A DNA stretch of 64,000 nucleotides from Pseudomonadota bacterium (lineage in GTDB: Bacteria; Pseudomonadota; Gammaproteobacteria; Steroidobacterales; Steroidobacteraceae). The notes below the pieces were generated by a model. It saw only the letters and a program-made list of their open reading frames with translations. It did no database searches and was not told where the DNA came from. The stretch covers positions 62,001 through 126,000 of the forward strand of contig JAKBCE010000005.1 in NCBI GenBank assembly GCA_021808195.1, written 5' to 3'. The position numbers and the translations under genes are program-made. Shown one piece after another: positions 25,673 to 34,815 of this stretch. Numbering within the stretch: position 1 is the first letter of the stretch; the number at the start of each line of letters is the position of its first letter.

Positions 25673-28480
25673 GTGCGCTGGTCTACGGAACGCAAGACGC
25701 AGATCGCCTTCGCCGGCGCACTGGCCTGTGTGGTCCTGATCGGCGTGGTTTCGGTGCTCAGCCTGCGGCATCTTGCCCGGGACGCGGCCTGGGTGCGGCA
25801 CACCGTGACGGTGCTGGCAGGGCTGCGGCGTCTCGACGCCGGCCTCGCCGCCGCCCAGTCGGACGAGCGTGATTTTGTCCTGACGGCGAGCGCGAGTGCG
25901 CTGCGCCGCTTCCAGCACGCCACGCAGGTCATTGACCGTGCCTACGGGCAACTGCAGCGTCGCACGGCGGACAATGCGATCGAGCAGGCGAGGCTGAAGC
26001 GGCTGGGGCCGCTACTCGCCGCGCGCACTGCCCGGCTGGAGCGGCGGCTGAGATTGCCTCGGGAACGGGGGTTGCGCGGTGCGCGTGCCGGCGAGGCGGT
26101 GCTACGCACGCACCACAGCACGGCTGAGGGCATCGAGGAGCTCCTCAGGCGAATGCGCACCACGGAGCGCGTACTGCTTGCCCGGCGCGAAGCGGCGGCA
26201 GCCCGTCGCACCCGACTCACCGAGCTGACGGTCGCCGGCGGGGGGGCTCTCGCGTTTCTGGTGGCCGGGTTCGCCCTGGGCGCGCTGCGCCGGGACTTCG
26301 CCGGCCGGCAGCGTGCGGAAGCGGCGCTGCGCCAGCTGAACGCACAGCTCGAGGAGCGTGTCCGCCAGCGTACCGATGAGCTCGCACGTGCAGCTGCTTC
26401 GCTGCGGGCCAGCGAGCGGCGGCTGCGTGCATTCGTCACCACCACCTCCGATGTCGTCTGCCGGATCAGTCCGGATTGGCGCCAGTTGCAGCCGCAGCCA
26501 GAGAGTCGCTCCGCGGCGCTGCTGCCGGGCCTGACCGGACAGGACTGGCTCGAGCGGTATGTCCATCCCGAGGATCAGTCCCGCGTGCGCGCTGCGATCG
26601 AGCAGGTAATCCGGACCGGCGAAGTGTTCGAAGTCGAACACCGCGTTCAGCGTAGCGATGGCACCACCGGTTGGGTGATTTCCCGCGCCATTCCACTACT
26701 GGATGACGACGGACGGGTGCTGGAGTGGTTTGGCACGCTCAGCGATGAAACCGAGCGCCAGGAGGCGCACCTGAAACTCGCGGCGCAATTGGCGAGGCTC
26801 AATCTCCTCGGCACGATCACCCGCGCGATGGGTGAGCGACAGGACGTGCGCAGCATCTTCCAGGTGGTCATTGGGACTCTCGAGGCGCACCTGTCGCTCG
26901 AGCTTTGCGCGATTGGCTTGCTCGAGGCTGCTGACAGCCGGCTCGTCGTGGCACATGTCGGCGGTCGCGGCGCGCAACTGGCGCATGGACTGGCAATCGA
27001 CGCACGGGCCGAGATCCCGATCGGACACAATGGTCTCGCGCGATGTCTGGCGGGCGAGCTCGTTTACGAGCCGGACCTTGCCGCGAGCGCCTCGGCGCTC
27101 GCGGCCCGTCTCGCCAACGCCGGACTTGGCGCGCTAGTGGCTGCACCGCTGCGCTTTGAAAGCCAGGTCTCGGGCGTACTGCTCGCAGCCCGCCGGGAGC
27201 CCCGTAGCTTCAGCAGCGGCGAGTGCGAGTTCTTGCGCCAGCTGGGCGAACACGTGGCGCTGGCCGCACACCATGCCGAGCTGTATCAGGCGTTGCAGAG
27301 AGCCTACGACGATCTGCGCCAGACACAACAGGCCGCTTTGCAACACGAACGCCTGCTGGCGCTCGGTACGATGGCGAGCGGCATCGCGCATGACATCAAC
27401 AATGCCATCTCGCCGATCATGCTCTACACGGACATGCTGCTCGAGGACCGGGAGCTCCTGCCGCGCGTGCGCAAGCCGCTCGAGGTGATCCAGCGGGCCG
27501 TCGAGCAGGTGGCACATACCGTGGCGCGCATGCGCGAGTTCTACCGTCCGCTCGAGCCGCAGCAGCCGCTGCTGCCGGTGGATTTGAACCGGCTCGTCAC
27601 CGAGGTCATCGATCTGACCCGGGCGCGCTGGAGTGACATGCCGCAGCGGCGCGGTACGCTGATCGAGCTCGATATCGCCCTCGCATCCGAACTGCCGCCG
27701 ATCCCCGGGGTGGCCAGCGAATTGCGCGATGCACTCGTCAACCTGATCTTCAATGCGGTGGATGCGATGCCTCAGGGTGGCCGGCTGTCGCTGCGCACGC
27801 GACGCACCGGCCACAGCGCTGACGGTGAGGCCAGCGTGCTGCTCGAGGTTGCCGACAGTGGCGTCGGCATGGATGCCGTCACACGCAGCCGCTGCCTCGA
27901 ACCGTTCTTCACCACCAAAGGAGAGCGAGGCACGGGACTCGGATTGCCAATGGTGTACGGCACTGTGCAGCGGCATGGCGGGGAGATCGCAGTGGCGAGC
28001 GCTCCCGGTCAAGGCACTCGGGTGACACTGAGCTTCCCGGTCACGCTCGCGGATAGCGGTGACGGGACGGGGACGCAGCCGTTGCAGGTGACGGCTCCGC
28101 TGCGGATTCTGTTGATTGACGATGATCCGATCGTGATTCAATCGACTTATGCGTCCCTTTTGGGCGACGGACACCGGGTGACCGCGGTCGACGGGGGACA
28201 GGCGGGAATCGATGCGTTCCGCGCCGCGCTGGCAGCCGGTGAGCCATATGAGGTCGTCGTCACCGATCTCGGTATGCCGCATGTCGACGGACGTCAGGTC
28301 GCAGCGGTGGTGAAGGCATCGCGTCCGCAGACCTTGGTGTTGTTGCTCACCGGCTGGGGACGGCGTCTGGTGGAGGAGGGGGAGATCCCGGCAGAGGTGG
28401 ACAAGGTGCTCGCCAAACCGCCTCGGTTACGAGAATTGCGTGCGGCGCTCGCGCCTGAGCGCAACGCACCTACAGGGTGA
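25673..28480 (+). CDS. Hybrid sensor histidine kinase (CHASE3-PAS-GAF-HisKA-HATPase-REC)
   Basis: A 935-residue inner-membrane kinase. The first membrane helix is at about 11-31, a CHASE3-like periplasmic region runs to about 185, and the second helix is at about 187-207. A coiled coil, a PAS domain (about 245-370) and a GAF domain (about 385-535) follow. The HisKA phospho-acceptor is His573 in MASGIAHDINN. The ATPase domain has N box NLIFNAVDAMP, G1 DSGVGMD and FFTTKGERGTGLGL. The C-terminal receiver has the phospho-acceptor Asp865 (VVVTDLGMP). The start is GTG; no clear ribosome-binding site is seen. It converges on a REC-EAL gene with an 11-base overlap of 3' ends. That gene is a plausible partner but not proven. 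Confidence 0.88.
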   Translation: MRWSTERKTQIAFAGALACVVLIGVVSVLSLRHLARDAAWVRHTVTVLAGLRRLDAGLAAAQSDERDFVLTASASALRRFQHATQVIDRAYGQLQRRTADNAIEQARLKRLGPLLAARTARLERRLRLPRERGLRGARAGEAVLRTHHSTAEGIEELLRRMRTTERVLLARREAAAARRTRLTELTVAGGGALAFLVAGFALGALRRDFAGRQRAEAALRQLNAQLEERVRQRTDELARAAASLRASERRLRAFVTTTSDVVCRISPDWRQLQPQPESRSAALLPGLTGQDWLERYVHPEDQSRVRAAIEQVIRTGEVFEVEHRVQRSDGTTGWVISRAIPLLDDDGRVLEWFGTLSDETERQEAHLKLAAQLARLNLLGTITRAMGERQDVRSIFQVVIGTLEAHLSLELCAIGLLEAADSRLVVAHVGGRGAQLAHGLAIDARAEIPIGHNGLARCLAGELVYEPDLAASASALAARLANAGLGALVAAPLRFESQVSGVLLAARREPRSFSSGECEFLRQLGEHVALAAHHAELYQALQRAYDDLRQTQQAALQHERLLALGTMASGIAHDINNAISPIMLYTDMLLEDRELLPRVRKPLEVIQRAVEQVAHTVARMREFYRPLEPQQPLLPVDLNRLVTEVIDLTRARWSDMPQRRGTLIELDIALASELPPIPGVASELRDALVNLIFNAVDAMPQGGRLSLRTRRTGHSADGEASVLLEVADSGVGMDAVTRSRCLEPFFTTKGERGTGLGLPMVYGTVQRHGGEIAVASAPGQGTRVTLSFPVTLADSGDGTGTQPLQVTAPLRILLIDDDPIVIQSTYASLLGDGHRVTAVDGGQAGIDAFRAALAAGEPYEVVVTDLGMPHVDGRQVAAVVKASRPQTLVLLLTGWGRRLVEEGEIPAEVDKVLAKPPRLRELRAALAPERNAPTG

Positions 28481-29582
28481 GCGAGGGACGGCCGAACAGA
28501 TAGCCCTGCAGCAAATCGACGCCCAGCCGGCGGGCGGTCCGTGCCTCAGCCTCGGTCTCGATGCCCTCGAGTACTACACGGCTGTCGGTCGCCTGGGCAA
28601 AGCGAGTGAGCAGCTCGACCAGGCGCTGCTTGCGCTCCTCGCGATCGATGTTGCGCACGATGCTCATGTCGACTTTCATGAACGCAGGTTGCAGCTCGGC
28701 GAGTACCGACAGCGAGTTGTATCCCGAGCCGAGATCGTCGATTGCGATGCGAAATCCGGATTCAACGAGCCAAACGATGGCATTGCGCCAGTCGGTCTGT
28801 TCGAGCAGGTTGCTGCGTTCGGTGATTTCGATGACCAGGCGGTTGGCCGATGGGAGCAGCGGCTCGAAACGGCGCTGCACCGCGAGCAGGTCGGCAAGTT
28901 CGTTCGGGTGTGCATTGAGAAACAGCAGTCGCTGTGCCGGCACCTCGCGCAGCCAATCCGCTGCGCCGGCGGCAACCCGGTCGGCGAGCGGGCCGAGCAT
29001 GTCGTGGGTTTCGGCCGCGGCAATCACCCGCAGCGGTGAATCGAGGATTGGGTGACGGCTGCGCAGCAGCGCCTCATAGCCCTGGACCACACCACTCGCC
29101 GCCTCGACCAGTGGCTGCAGCGCGAGCTGCAGAAGGCAATCGTTGAAACAGCACTCGAGCTCGCGTCGCTCGCGCAGCAACACATCCTGGTGGGCGCGGC
29201 TGTAGAACTGCTCGAGCCGGGCGCGCTCGTTGAGTGCCGCATCGAGCGCACTGAATAGCGCGTCCAGATGAAACGGCTTGGCAACCAATCGGGTGACTTC
29301 ACCCCGGTTGACCGCGTCCATGACCACCGGCAGATCGAGTGCCCCCGACATCAATACCCGTACGCAGCGTGTCTGCAGCGCGAGCAATTGACGCAGCACT
29401 TCCAGTCCGTCCGGCGGCGGGAGGTGATAATCGACGACCGCGGCGTCGAACTCCTGCGTGCTGATCCGGCTCAGTGCTTCGGAGCCGTCGCGGGCCTCCG
29501 TGACTTCGCAGCCCCTGTGCTCCATCGCCGCCCGCAGGACCGAGCGCAGATTTTCATCGTCTTCGACGACTAGAACGTGCAT
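28470..29582 (-). CDS. Response regulator with EAL phosphodiesterase domain
   Basis: A 370-residue protein. The receiver domain is at 1-120 with phospho-acceptor Asp51 (VVDYHLP), the acidic pair EDD near the N-terminus and Lys101 (KPF). An EAL domain runs from about 145, with EALLR at 169-173, EITERS, DDLGSGYNSLS and EGIETEAEAR. It should degrade c-di-GMP when phosphorylated. The usual catalytic motifs appear intact, although metal ligands were not all checked one by one. The 3' end overlaps the convergent hybrid kinase gene by 11 bases. Confidence 0.88.
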   Translation of the reverse strand: MHVLVVEDDENLRSVLRAAMEHRGCEVTEARDGSEALSRISTQEFDAAVVDYHLPPPDGLEVLRQLLALQTRCVRVLMSGALDLPVVMDAVNRGEVTRLVAKPFHLDALFSALDAALNERARLEQFYSRAHQDVLLRERRELECCFNDCLLQLALQPLVEAASGVVQGYEALLRSRHPILDSPLRVIAAAETHDMLGPLADRVAAGAADWLREVPAQRLLFLNAHPNELADLLAVQRRFEPLLPSANRLVIEITERSNLLEQTDWRNAIVWLVESGFRIAIDDLGSGYNSLSVLAELQPAFMKVDMSIVRNIDREERKQRLVELLTRFAQATDSRVVLEGIETEAEARTARRLGVDLLQGYLFGRPSLTL

Positions 29583-29677
29583 CGCGCCCCCAGTCCATTG
29601 CGTGGACCGATCGACCTGCGCGGTGGTTGCGCACGATGCGCCCCGTGGCCGCTAATGATGGGCCGATTCTACTCGAC

Positions 29678-30373
29678 TCATGCTGTCGTGGACATGAACA
29701 GGCCGGATTTCCGGTTATATAGCGCCGTCAGCAGCGTTCCGCGCACCAGGAAGGCCTGCTCGTGACGTTGCACCTTGATTACGTGCGCGACGACATCCAT
29801 GCCCAGCGTCTCGATGCGGATGTTGCCCCCGGCAGGCACGGGCATCGCCGTGTACAGACTCACGCCGGTCAGTGACAGATCGCGCAAAACGGCCGATACC
29901 GGCGTTGAGTTGGGGGCGGTGTGTACCGTAACGCGGCAGTCCTTCGCGACGCGGGGCGCGGAGCGTCGGCCGAAGGACTCGCGCGCGGTGCCGAGCTCGT
30001 AAGCGATCGGCGCAAGTGGGCTGGCGCAGCGCTGACAGCGCGTATCCGCCTCGACTCTGGCCGGCACCGGCAGCGCGCAGAAGGGACAGACGCGCGGTGT
30101 GCCGAGCGGGGTGCGCGCCGCGCCGCCCGGGCTGGGGGCTATACGGGCGGACAGTGGCCGGCGCCGGCTCTCGTCGTATGCTTTACGCTTGGCCGGATCG
30201 CGCAGAATCTGATAGGCCTGATTGATGCGCGCGGCGGTCTCATGATCACCACCCAGGTCCGGATGCGTCCTGAGCCGGGTCATCAGGCAACGGTACACTG
30301 CCGTGATCACCTCGGGCGGGGCCTCGGGCTGCACATACAGAATTCGATACAGATTGCGTCGCTCTGGGCTCAT
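29678..30373 (-). CDS. J-domain / zinc-ribbon / PilZ fusion protein
   Basis: A 231-residue cytoplasmic protein with three parts. The J-domain at about 7-68 has the DnaK-activating HPD at 37-39. A zinc ribbon has CPFC at 96-99 and CQRC at 113-116. A PilZ domain covers about 136-228, with the c-di-GMP-binding RxxxR (137-141) and DxSxxG (DLSLTG, 165-170). All binding residues of each domain are present, so it could couple c-di-GMP level to recruitment of DnaK. The start MSPERRNLYRILYV is the natural J-domain start. It is adjacent to the REC-EAL gene on the same strand (95-bp gap) and divergent from the SDR gene. Function is inferred from domains only. Confidence 0.85.
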   Translation of the reverse strand: MSPERRNLYRILYVQPEAPPEVITAVYRCLMTRLRTHPDLGGDHETAARINQAYQILRDPAKRKAYDESRRRPLSARIAPSPGGAARTPLGTPRVCPFCALPVPARVEADTRCQRCASPLAPIAYELGTARESFGRRSAPRVAKDCRVTVHTAPNSTPVSAVLRDLSLTGVSLYTAMPVPAGGNIRIETLGMDVVAHVIKVQRHEQAFLVRGTLLTALYNRKSGLFMSTTA

Positions 30374-30558
30374 TTGACAGTAAATCGGCGGTTCTGGCGT
30401 GAACTTTAGCGCGGAAGGCTCGGCGGGGGAATCCGGCGGGCGGCTACCACGAGCCTGGCCCGAGGGTGTCCTCGGCGCGCCGATAGAATATCCTCTGGGC
30501 GAGGCCGCATCGGGCATGCCCGGTGCGAATGGAAGAGTGCAACATCGACGGGGGCACC

Positions 30559-31404
30559 ATGGTCACAAGCGCGACAGAACGCTTCCATGACAAGGTCGTG
30601 CTGATCACCGGGGCTTCGTCCGGTATCGGCGAGGAGCTTGCCGTGCAATTGGCGCAGGCTGGCGCGCGGTTGACGCTGACGGCACGTCGTGCCGAGCGGT
30701 TCGGGCAGGTGCGCGAGCGGATCGCCGCGCTCGGTGGTACCGAGCCGCTGATCGTGGCCTGCGATGTGACGCGGGATGAGGATCCGCCGCGCGCGGTGGC
30801 CGAGACCCTTGCGCACTGGGGGCGGCTCGACATCGTCATCGCCAATGCCGGATTCGGCGTTGTCGGTGCCTTTGCGAAGCTGTCCGTCGAGGACTATCGG
30901 CGGCAGTTCGAGACCAACGTGTTTGGGGTTCTGCGCACCTTGCAGGCCGCGCTGCCCGAGATCCTCAGGTCCCACGGTCAGCTGGTGATCATCGGTAGTG
31001 TCGCCGGTTGGACCGCCTCCCCGGGCGCCTCGGCCTACGCGATGAGCAAGTTTGCGGTGCGGGCGCTCGCGAATGCGATCACCCCGGAGCTCGGCCTGCT
31101 CGGGGTGCGCGTGACCTTGGTCAGTCCCGGGTTCGTCGAGAGCAATATTCGCCGGGTCGACAATCAGGGGCGCCTGCATGCGGAAGCCGCTGAGCCACTG
31201 CCGCGCTGGCTGGTGATGGCCCGCGGCAAGGCAGTGAAGCACATGCTGCGCGCGATTGCGCGGGGCCAGCGGGAAGTGATCGTGACCGGCCACGGACGCC
31301 TGTTCGTCCTGCTCGAGCGGTTGTTCCCCTGGGTGCTGCGTGCCGCAGCGCGCAAAATGGCAGCGACCCGCGGTAGCTATCGTACCGAGCCGAATTCCGG
31401 GTGA
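30559..31404 (+). CDS. Short-chain dehydrogenase/reductase
   Basis: A 281-residue SDR of classical type: nucleotide-binding TGASSGIG at 17-24, NAG at 96-98, catalytic Ser147, Tyr160 and Lys164 (SAYAMSK). The C-terminal 60 residues are basic and hydrophobic (FVLLERLFPWVLRAAARKMA), as in membrane-associated SDRs acting on lipids or ketoacyl substrates. The start is ATG with a G-rich site five bases upstream; an in-frame GTG 36 bases earlier is less likely. The substrate is unknown. It is convergent with the GST gene. Confidence 0.87.
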   Translation: MVTSATERFHDKVVLITGASSGIGEELAVQLAQAGARLTLTARRAERFGQVRERIAALGGTEPLIVACDVTRDEDPPRAVAETLAHWGRLDIVIANAGFGVVGAFAKLSVEDYRRQFETNVFGVLRTLQAALPEILRSHGQLVIIGSVAGWTASPGASAYAMSKFAVRALANAITPELGLLGVRVTLVSPGFVESNIRRVDNQGRLHAEAAEPLPRWLVMARGKAVKHMLRAIARGQREVIVTGHGRLFVLLERLFPWVLRAAARKMAATRGSYRTEPNSG

Positions 31405-31406
31405 GC

Positions 31407-31423
31407 CGTCCGGCCGGCGGACG
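31407..31423. terminator. Stem-loop between convergent SDR and GST genes
   Basis: CGTCCG, loop GCCGG, CGGACG: a perfect six-pair stem three bases after the SDR stop. No T tract follows on either strand, so an intrinsic terminator is uncertain. Confidence 0.3.
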
Positions 31424-31452
31424 AGTGCAGGAGATGCCGGCGCGGCGCTTCC

Positions 31453-32076
31453 TCAGACGTGTCGCGTATGCTCGTCGTACGGCGCGGCGCGAAACGCCGA
31501 CTGTGCCTCGGCCCATGCCGATTGCGCCTGAAGCCGGGGGTATGCCGCGGTGTGTAGCGTGCCGGGCAGCTGCTCGTGCGTGAATCGCCACGCGACGGCG
31601 GTGGCGATGGTTGCGGCGTTTACGGCGAAGGGCGCGGGATGCCCGGCCAGTTCCGTCTCGAGCAACGCGTAGGTGGTGTGTAACTGCTCCGTCACGCGCG
31701 CCACCCACGGCTCGTGTTGTTTATCGGCGGGCCGCAGTTTGCGCTCGTAGACGATCTGCACGCTCTTGTCGCAGGCGGCAAGCGCCAATCCCACGCCGCG
31801 CAGTGCAGCGGCGCGCTCGCTCGCGGCGCGCGGCAGCAGCGAGTGGGGCTGTGCGAGCGTCTCGGCGTAATCGAGGATCAGCGAGGAGTCCATCAGTACC
31901 GTGCCGTCCTCGCAGATCAGCGTCGGCGCCCGGACCACCGGGTTAATGGCCTTGAACTGCTCGTAGGTGCTGAACACCGAAATGCACCGCTGCGTAAACG
32001 GCAAGCCGAGCGCATGCAGCGAAACGGCGACGCGCCGGACGTACGGTGAGTCGAGCATGCCGATGAGTTGCATCAT
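31453..32076 (-). CDS. Glutathione S-transferase-like protein
   Basis: A 207-residue protein with the two-domain GST fold. The thioredoxin-like N-terminal half (MQLIGMLDSPYVRRVAVSLHALGLPF) carries the glutathione-binding segment with cis-Pro (RAPTLICEDGTVLMDSSLILDYAE), and the C-terminal half is helical. The Ser in the SPYVRR loop is the likely thiol-activating residue. The substrate is unknown; detoxification or dehalogenation is usual. Two adjacent ATG codons could serve as start, with AAGG just upstream. It lies downstream of the DUF3887-like gene on the same strand (51-bp gap). Confidence 0.85.
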   Translation of the reverse strand: MMQLIGMLDSPYVRRVAVSLHALGLPFTQRCISVFSTYEQFKAINPVVRAPTLICEDGTVLMDSSLILDYAETLAQPHSLLPRAASERAAALRGVGLALAACDKSVQIVYERKLRPADKQHEPWVARVTEQLHTTYALLETELAGHPAPFAVNAATIATAVAWRFTHEQLPGTLHTAAYPRLQAQSAWAEAQSAFRAAPYDEHTRHV

Positions 32077-32127
32077 GCCTTGCGCCTTCTCCTAGTGCCT
32101 GAACGTAGGGCCGCCGCCGTGGGGTGT

Positions 32128-32535
32128 CTATTGCAAAGGCACGACCCGCAGGCCGGCGATCTGGTGCGCCTGATCGAAGAACACCGCGAGACCGACGGTC
32201 TGCTGCTTGAACATGGTGTGTACGATCACCATGGGCTTGCCCTTGAAACGCATCGAGTCGCTTCCCTCGGTCTTGGTGTACGGGCCGAACTTCTTCTCGA
32301 TGTACTGCCACAGGTTCTGCAGCTTCGCCGGGGTGGCGTGCCGGCGCATCTGCGCGTTGAAATGCGATTCCGCCTGGGAGAATTGGCCGGCGGCCAGCTC
32401 GTGGACGAAGGCGGTCGCCACGGCACGGCTACCGCTCGGTGTGCCGGCCAGAGCGGCCGGTAGCGCCAACGGCGCGAGAACGGCCAATGCGCAGGCCGCC
32501 CTGCAGGCATTCACTCGTCGCATGATGCGCATCAT
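32128..32535 (-). CDS. Small exported DUF3887-like protein
   Basis: A 135-residue protein with a clear Sec signal peptide (MMRIMRRVNACRAACALAVLAPLALPAALA, cleaved near residue 30). The remainder resembles the DUF3887/NTF2-like cone fold: a helical part (AVATAFVHELAAGQFSQAESHFNAQMRRHATPAKLQNLWQ), then strands including VVIV- and GLAVFFD-type segments. The start has GGGGAG six bases upstream. It is likely periplasmic. It follows the DUF58 gene on the same strand after 26 bases and may be the last gene of that operon. The function is unknown. Confidence 0.72.
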   Translation of the reverse strand: MMRIMRRVNACRAACALAVLAPLALPAALAGTPSGSRAVATAFVHELAAGQFSQAESHFNAQMRRHATPAKLQNLWQYIEKKFGPYTKTEGSDSMRFKGKPMVIVHTMFKQQTVGLAVFFDQAHQIAGLRVVPLQ

Positions 32536-32561
32536 CGAATCTCCCCTGTCGTGCGGGCCGG

Positions 32562-33851
32562 TCAGACTCGTCGCTGCCGGCGGAATCGGTGATAGGCGTC
32601 GATCACCGCCCGGTCGAGCTGCTCGGGCCGGGCGGTGAGGGCGAGTGCCCCTTGGGCGCGTAGCGCCCTGACGTTGCCTTCCAGGGTGCGATGGTACTCG
32701 GAGGCGGCCAGTGCGCGGAAGGGATCGAGCGCATCGCGGGCCGGCGCACTCGCCCGTCCGGCGAGCTGTGGGTTCTCCAGGCCACACACCAGGGTGAGAT
32801 GCTTCGGTGCGAGCAGCCTGATCGCCTCGCTGAGCTCCTCGCTCGCCGCATCGAGCAGGTCGGTCAGCATGATTACGAGCATGCGCCGCGGATGCGTGGC
32901 GCGGATGTGTGCGGCGGCCAGCGCGGGATTACCCTGGCCGGCATGGACCGTGCACTCGGCGAGCAGCGCGCGGATGCGCGCCACGGCAGCCGCCCCCCGC
33001 GCAGGCGCAAGCTGTCTCAGGGGGCGCTGCGCAAACAGCAGCAGGCCGACCGAATCGTCAAGCTCCACGGCACGCTGAGCGAGACGCGCTGCCACATTGA
33101 CGTACAGTCCGAGACGGTCGATTCCCCCCGCAGCGAGTGCCCCGGCGCGCCCGACGTCGACGGCGAGCAGCACTTCCAGGCAGCGCTCCGTGGCGAACTC
33201 GCGGCTGATCAGCCGGCCGCGCCGGGCGCTCGCCTTCCAGTCGATGGCGTGCAGCGGATCCGCGTGCCGATAGTCACGCAACTGCACGATCTCTGCGCTG
33301 GCGCCGGCGAAGTGTGTCGCGCGGCCCGCATCAGGCCGCTCGCCCGTGGCACGGCCCGCGTGCCCGAGCAGATCCGGGACCACAGTCGCGGTGTACTCGG
33401 CGGTTGCGCAGAGCGGCCACCATGCCAACTGCAGCGGTCCCGCCACGCGCAGTCGCGGGCGAGGCCAGGCAAAGTGCCCCAGGCGGCGTGCCGTGGCCGG
33501 CAGCTCGACGCGGGTTTCGCGCCCGCGTGACAGAGACAGGGCGAGCACGCGAACGTCAATGGCAAACGACTCAGGCGCTGAGAGGATGGTCTGCATCCGC
33601 AGCTGCGTGCAATCGCTCTGCGAGAATGCGACATTCATCTTGCGCTCGCGGCCGAGCGGCCAGCGCTGTGGACCGCCGAGCGTTACGTGTACGCGCCGGC
33701 GCCGCACCACTGCGAGTTCGTAAGCGAGGCCGGCGAGAACCAGCGCTGCCGGCAGAGCCCACAGTCGAGCGAGCGTGGCGTCCCACTGCCCGAGGATGCC
33801 GAGCAATCCGGTCAGCAGGATCAGCAGCAGGCCATTGCGCTGCAGACTCAT
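32562..33851 (-). CDS. DUF58 (von Willebrand-like) membrane protein
   Basis: A 429-residue protein with two N-terminal membrane helices (about 7-22 and 30-46), a beta-rich middle, and the DUF58 signature around 185-225 (VQLRDYRHADPLHAIDWKASARRGRLISREF). A vWA-like domain with a MIDAS-type D-x-G start (LLAVDVGRAG) and MLVIMLTDLLD follows. DUF58 proteins work with MoxR AAA ATPases, thought to form metal-dependent chaperone pairs for envelope or enzyme maturation. It sits directly downstream of moxR (16-base gap). The start MSLQRNG puts the first membrane helix at the N-terminus. Confidence 0.85.
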   Translation of the reverse strand: MSLQRNGLLLILLTGLLGILGQWDATLARLWALPAALVLAGLAYELAVVRRRRVHVTLGGPQRWPLGRERKMNVAFSQSDCTQLRMQTILSAPESFAIDVRVLALSLSRGRETRVELPATARRLGHFAWPRPRLRVAGPLQLAWWPLCATAEYTATVVPDLLGHAGRATGERPDAGRATHFAGASAEIVQLRDYRHADPLHAIDWKASARRGRLISREFATERCLEVLLAVDVGRAGALAAGGIDRLGLYVNVAARLAQRAVELDDSVGLLLFAQRPLRQLAPARGAAAVARIRALLAECTVHAGQGNPALAAAHIRATHPRRMLVIMLTDLLDAASEELSEAIRLLAPKHLTLVCGLENPQLAGRASAPARDALDPFRALAASEYHRTLEGNVRALRAQGALALTARPEQLDRAVIDAYHRFRRQRRV

Positions 33852-33867
33852 ACTGGGTGCGTCTGCC

Positions 33868-34815
33868 TCAGCGTGGCACCGGGACCCGATCGAGCAGTCC
33901 ACGCACGAGCTCGCGGCCGTCCCGGCCTTCGAGCAGCGCTTCCGGCGCCAGTGTCAGGCGGTGCGCCATCACCCAGGGCGCTACCAGCTTGACATCGTCG
34001 GGTGTGGCGAACTCGGCGCCACGCAGGCCGGCGGCGACGCGTGCGGCGCGCAAGATCGCCAGTGCGCCGCGGGTCGAGAGGCCGAGCGTGATCTGGGCGT
34101 GCTCGCGAGAAGCCTGTGCCACTGCCAGTATGTAATCGCGCAGCGGGGTCGAGACGTGCACCCCATCGGCGCAGGTGCGAGCCGCTGCGAGCAACTCCGC
34201 GTTCACCCGCGCGCCCGGGGTAACGGCGGTCGGTGCGACGCCGGCTATCGTCCCGTAGCGCTCGAGTACGAGTCCTTCGTCGGTGGCCTGCGGGTAAGTG
34301 ACGTCGATGCGCATCATGAACCGGTCGAGCTGCGATTCGGGCAGGGGAAACGTGCCTTCGAACTCGTGCGGGTTCTGGGTGGCGATCACCATGAATTCCG
34401 GCGGCAGGCGGTAGGTCTGGCGGTCGATGCTGACCTGGCGTTCCTCCATGGCCTGCAGCAGTGCGGACTGGGTTTTGGGTCCCGCCCGGTTGATCTCATC
34501 GATCAGCAAGACTTCAGTAAAGATCGGGCCGGGGTGCAAGGTGAACTTGCGGCTCTCGGCATCGAACACGTGTACGCCCGTAATGTCCGCGGGCATCAGA
34601 TCGGCGGTACCTTGAATGCGGCTGAAGCGCCCGGCCAGGGCCCCGGCAAGACTCTTGCCGAGCAGCGTCTTGCCGAGTCCGGGCGGTCCCTCGACCAGCA
34701 CGTGGCCGCGCGCCACTACGGCAATCACCACTGCACGGATCAACTCGCGCAGACCGATGATGGTCGAGCCGAGATGTTGCTGAATCCGGTCGGCGAGTTC
34801 CTCAAGCGGGTTCAT
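33868..34815 (-). CDS. MoxR-family AAA+ ATPase
   Basis: A 315-residue AAA+ ATPase of the MoxR family: Walker A GPPGLGKT, the pore/insert segment IQGTADLMPADITGVHVFD, Walker B VLLIDEINRA, sensor ATQNPHEFEGTFPLPESQLDRF and a C-terminal lid domain. The length is standard. MoxR proteins act with vWA/DUF58 partners to mature or assemble other proteins. The ATG overlaps the DUF4350 stop as ATGA, so the genes are coupled. Confidence 0.92.
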   Translation of the reverse strand: MNPLEELADRIQQHLGSTIIGLRELIRAVVIAVVARGHVLVEGPPGLGKTLLGKSLAGALAGRFSRIQGTADLMPADITGVHVFDAESRKFTLHPGPIFTEVLLIDEINRAGPKTQSALLQAMEERQVSIDRQTYRLPPEFMVIATQNPHEFEGTFPLPESQLDRFMMRIDVTYPQATDEGLVLERYGTIAGVAPTAVTPGARVNAELLAAARTCADGVHVSTPLRDYILAVAQASREHAQITLGLSTRGALAILRAARVAAGLRGAEFATPDDVKLVAPWVMAHRLTLAPEALLEGRDGRELVRGLLDRVPVPR

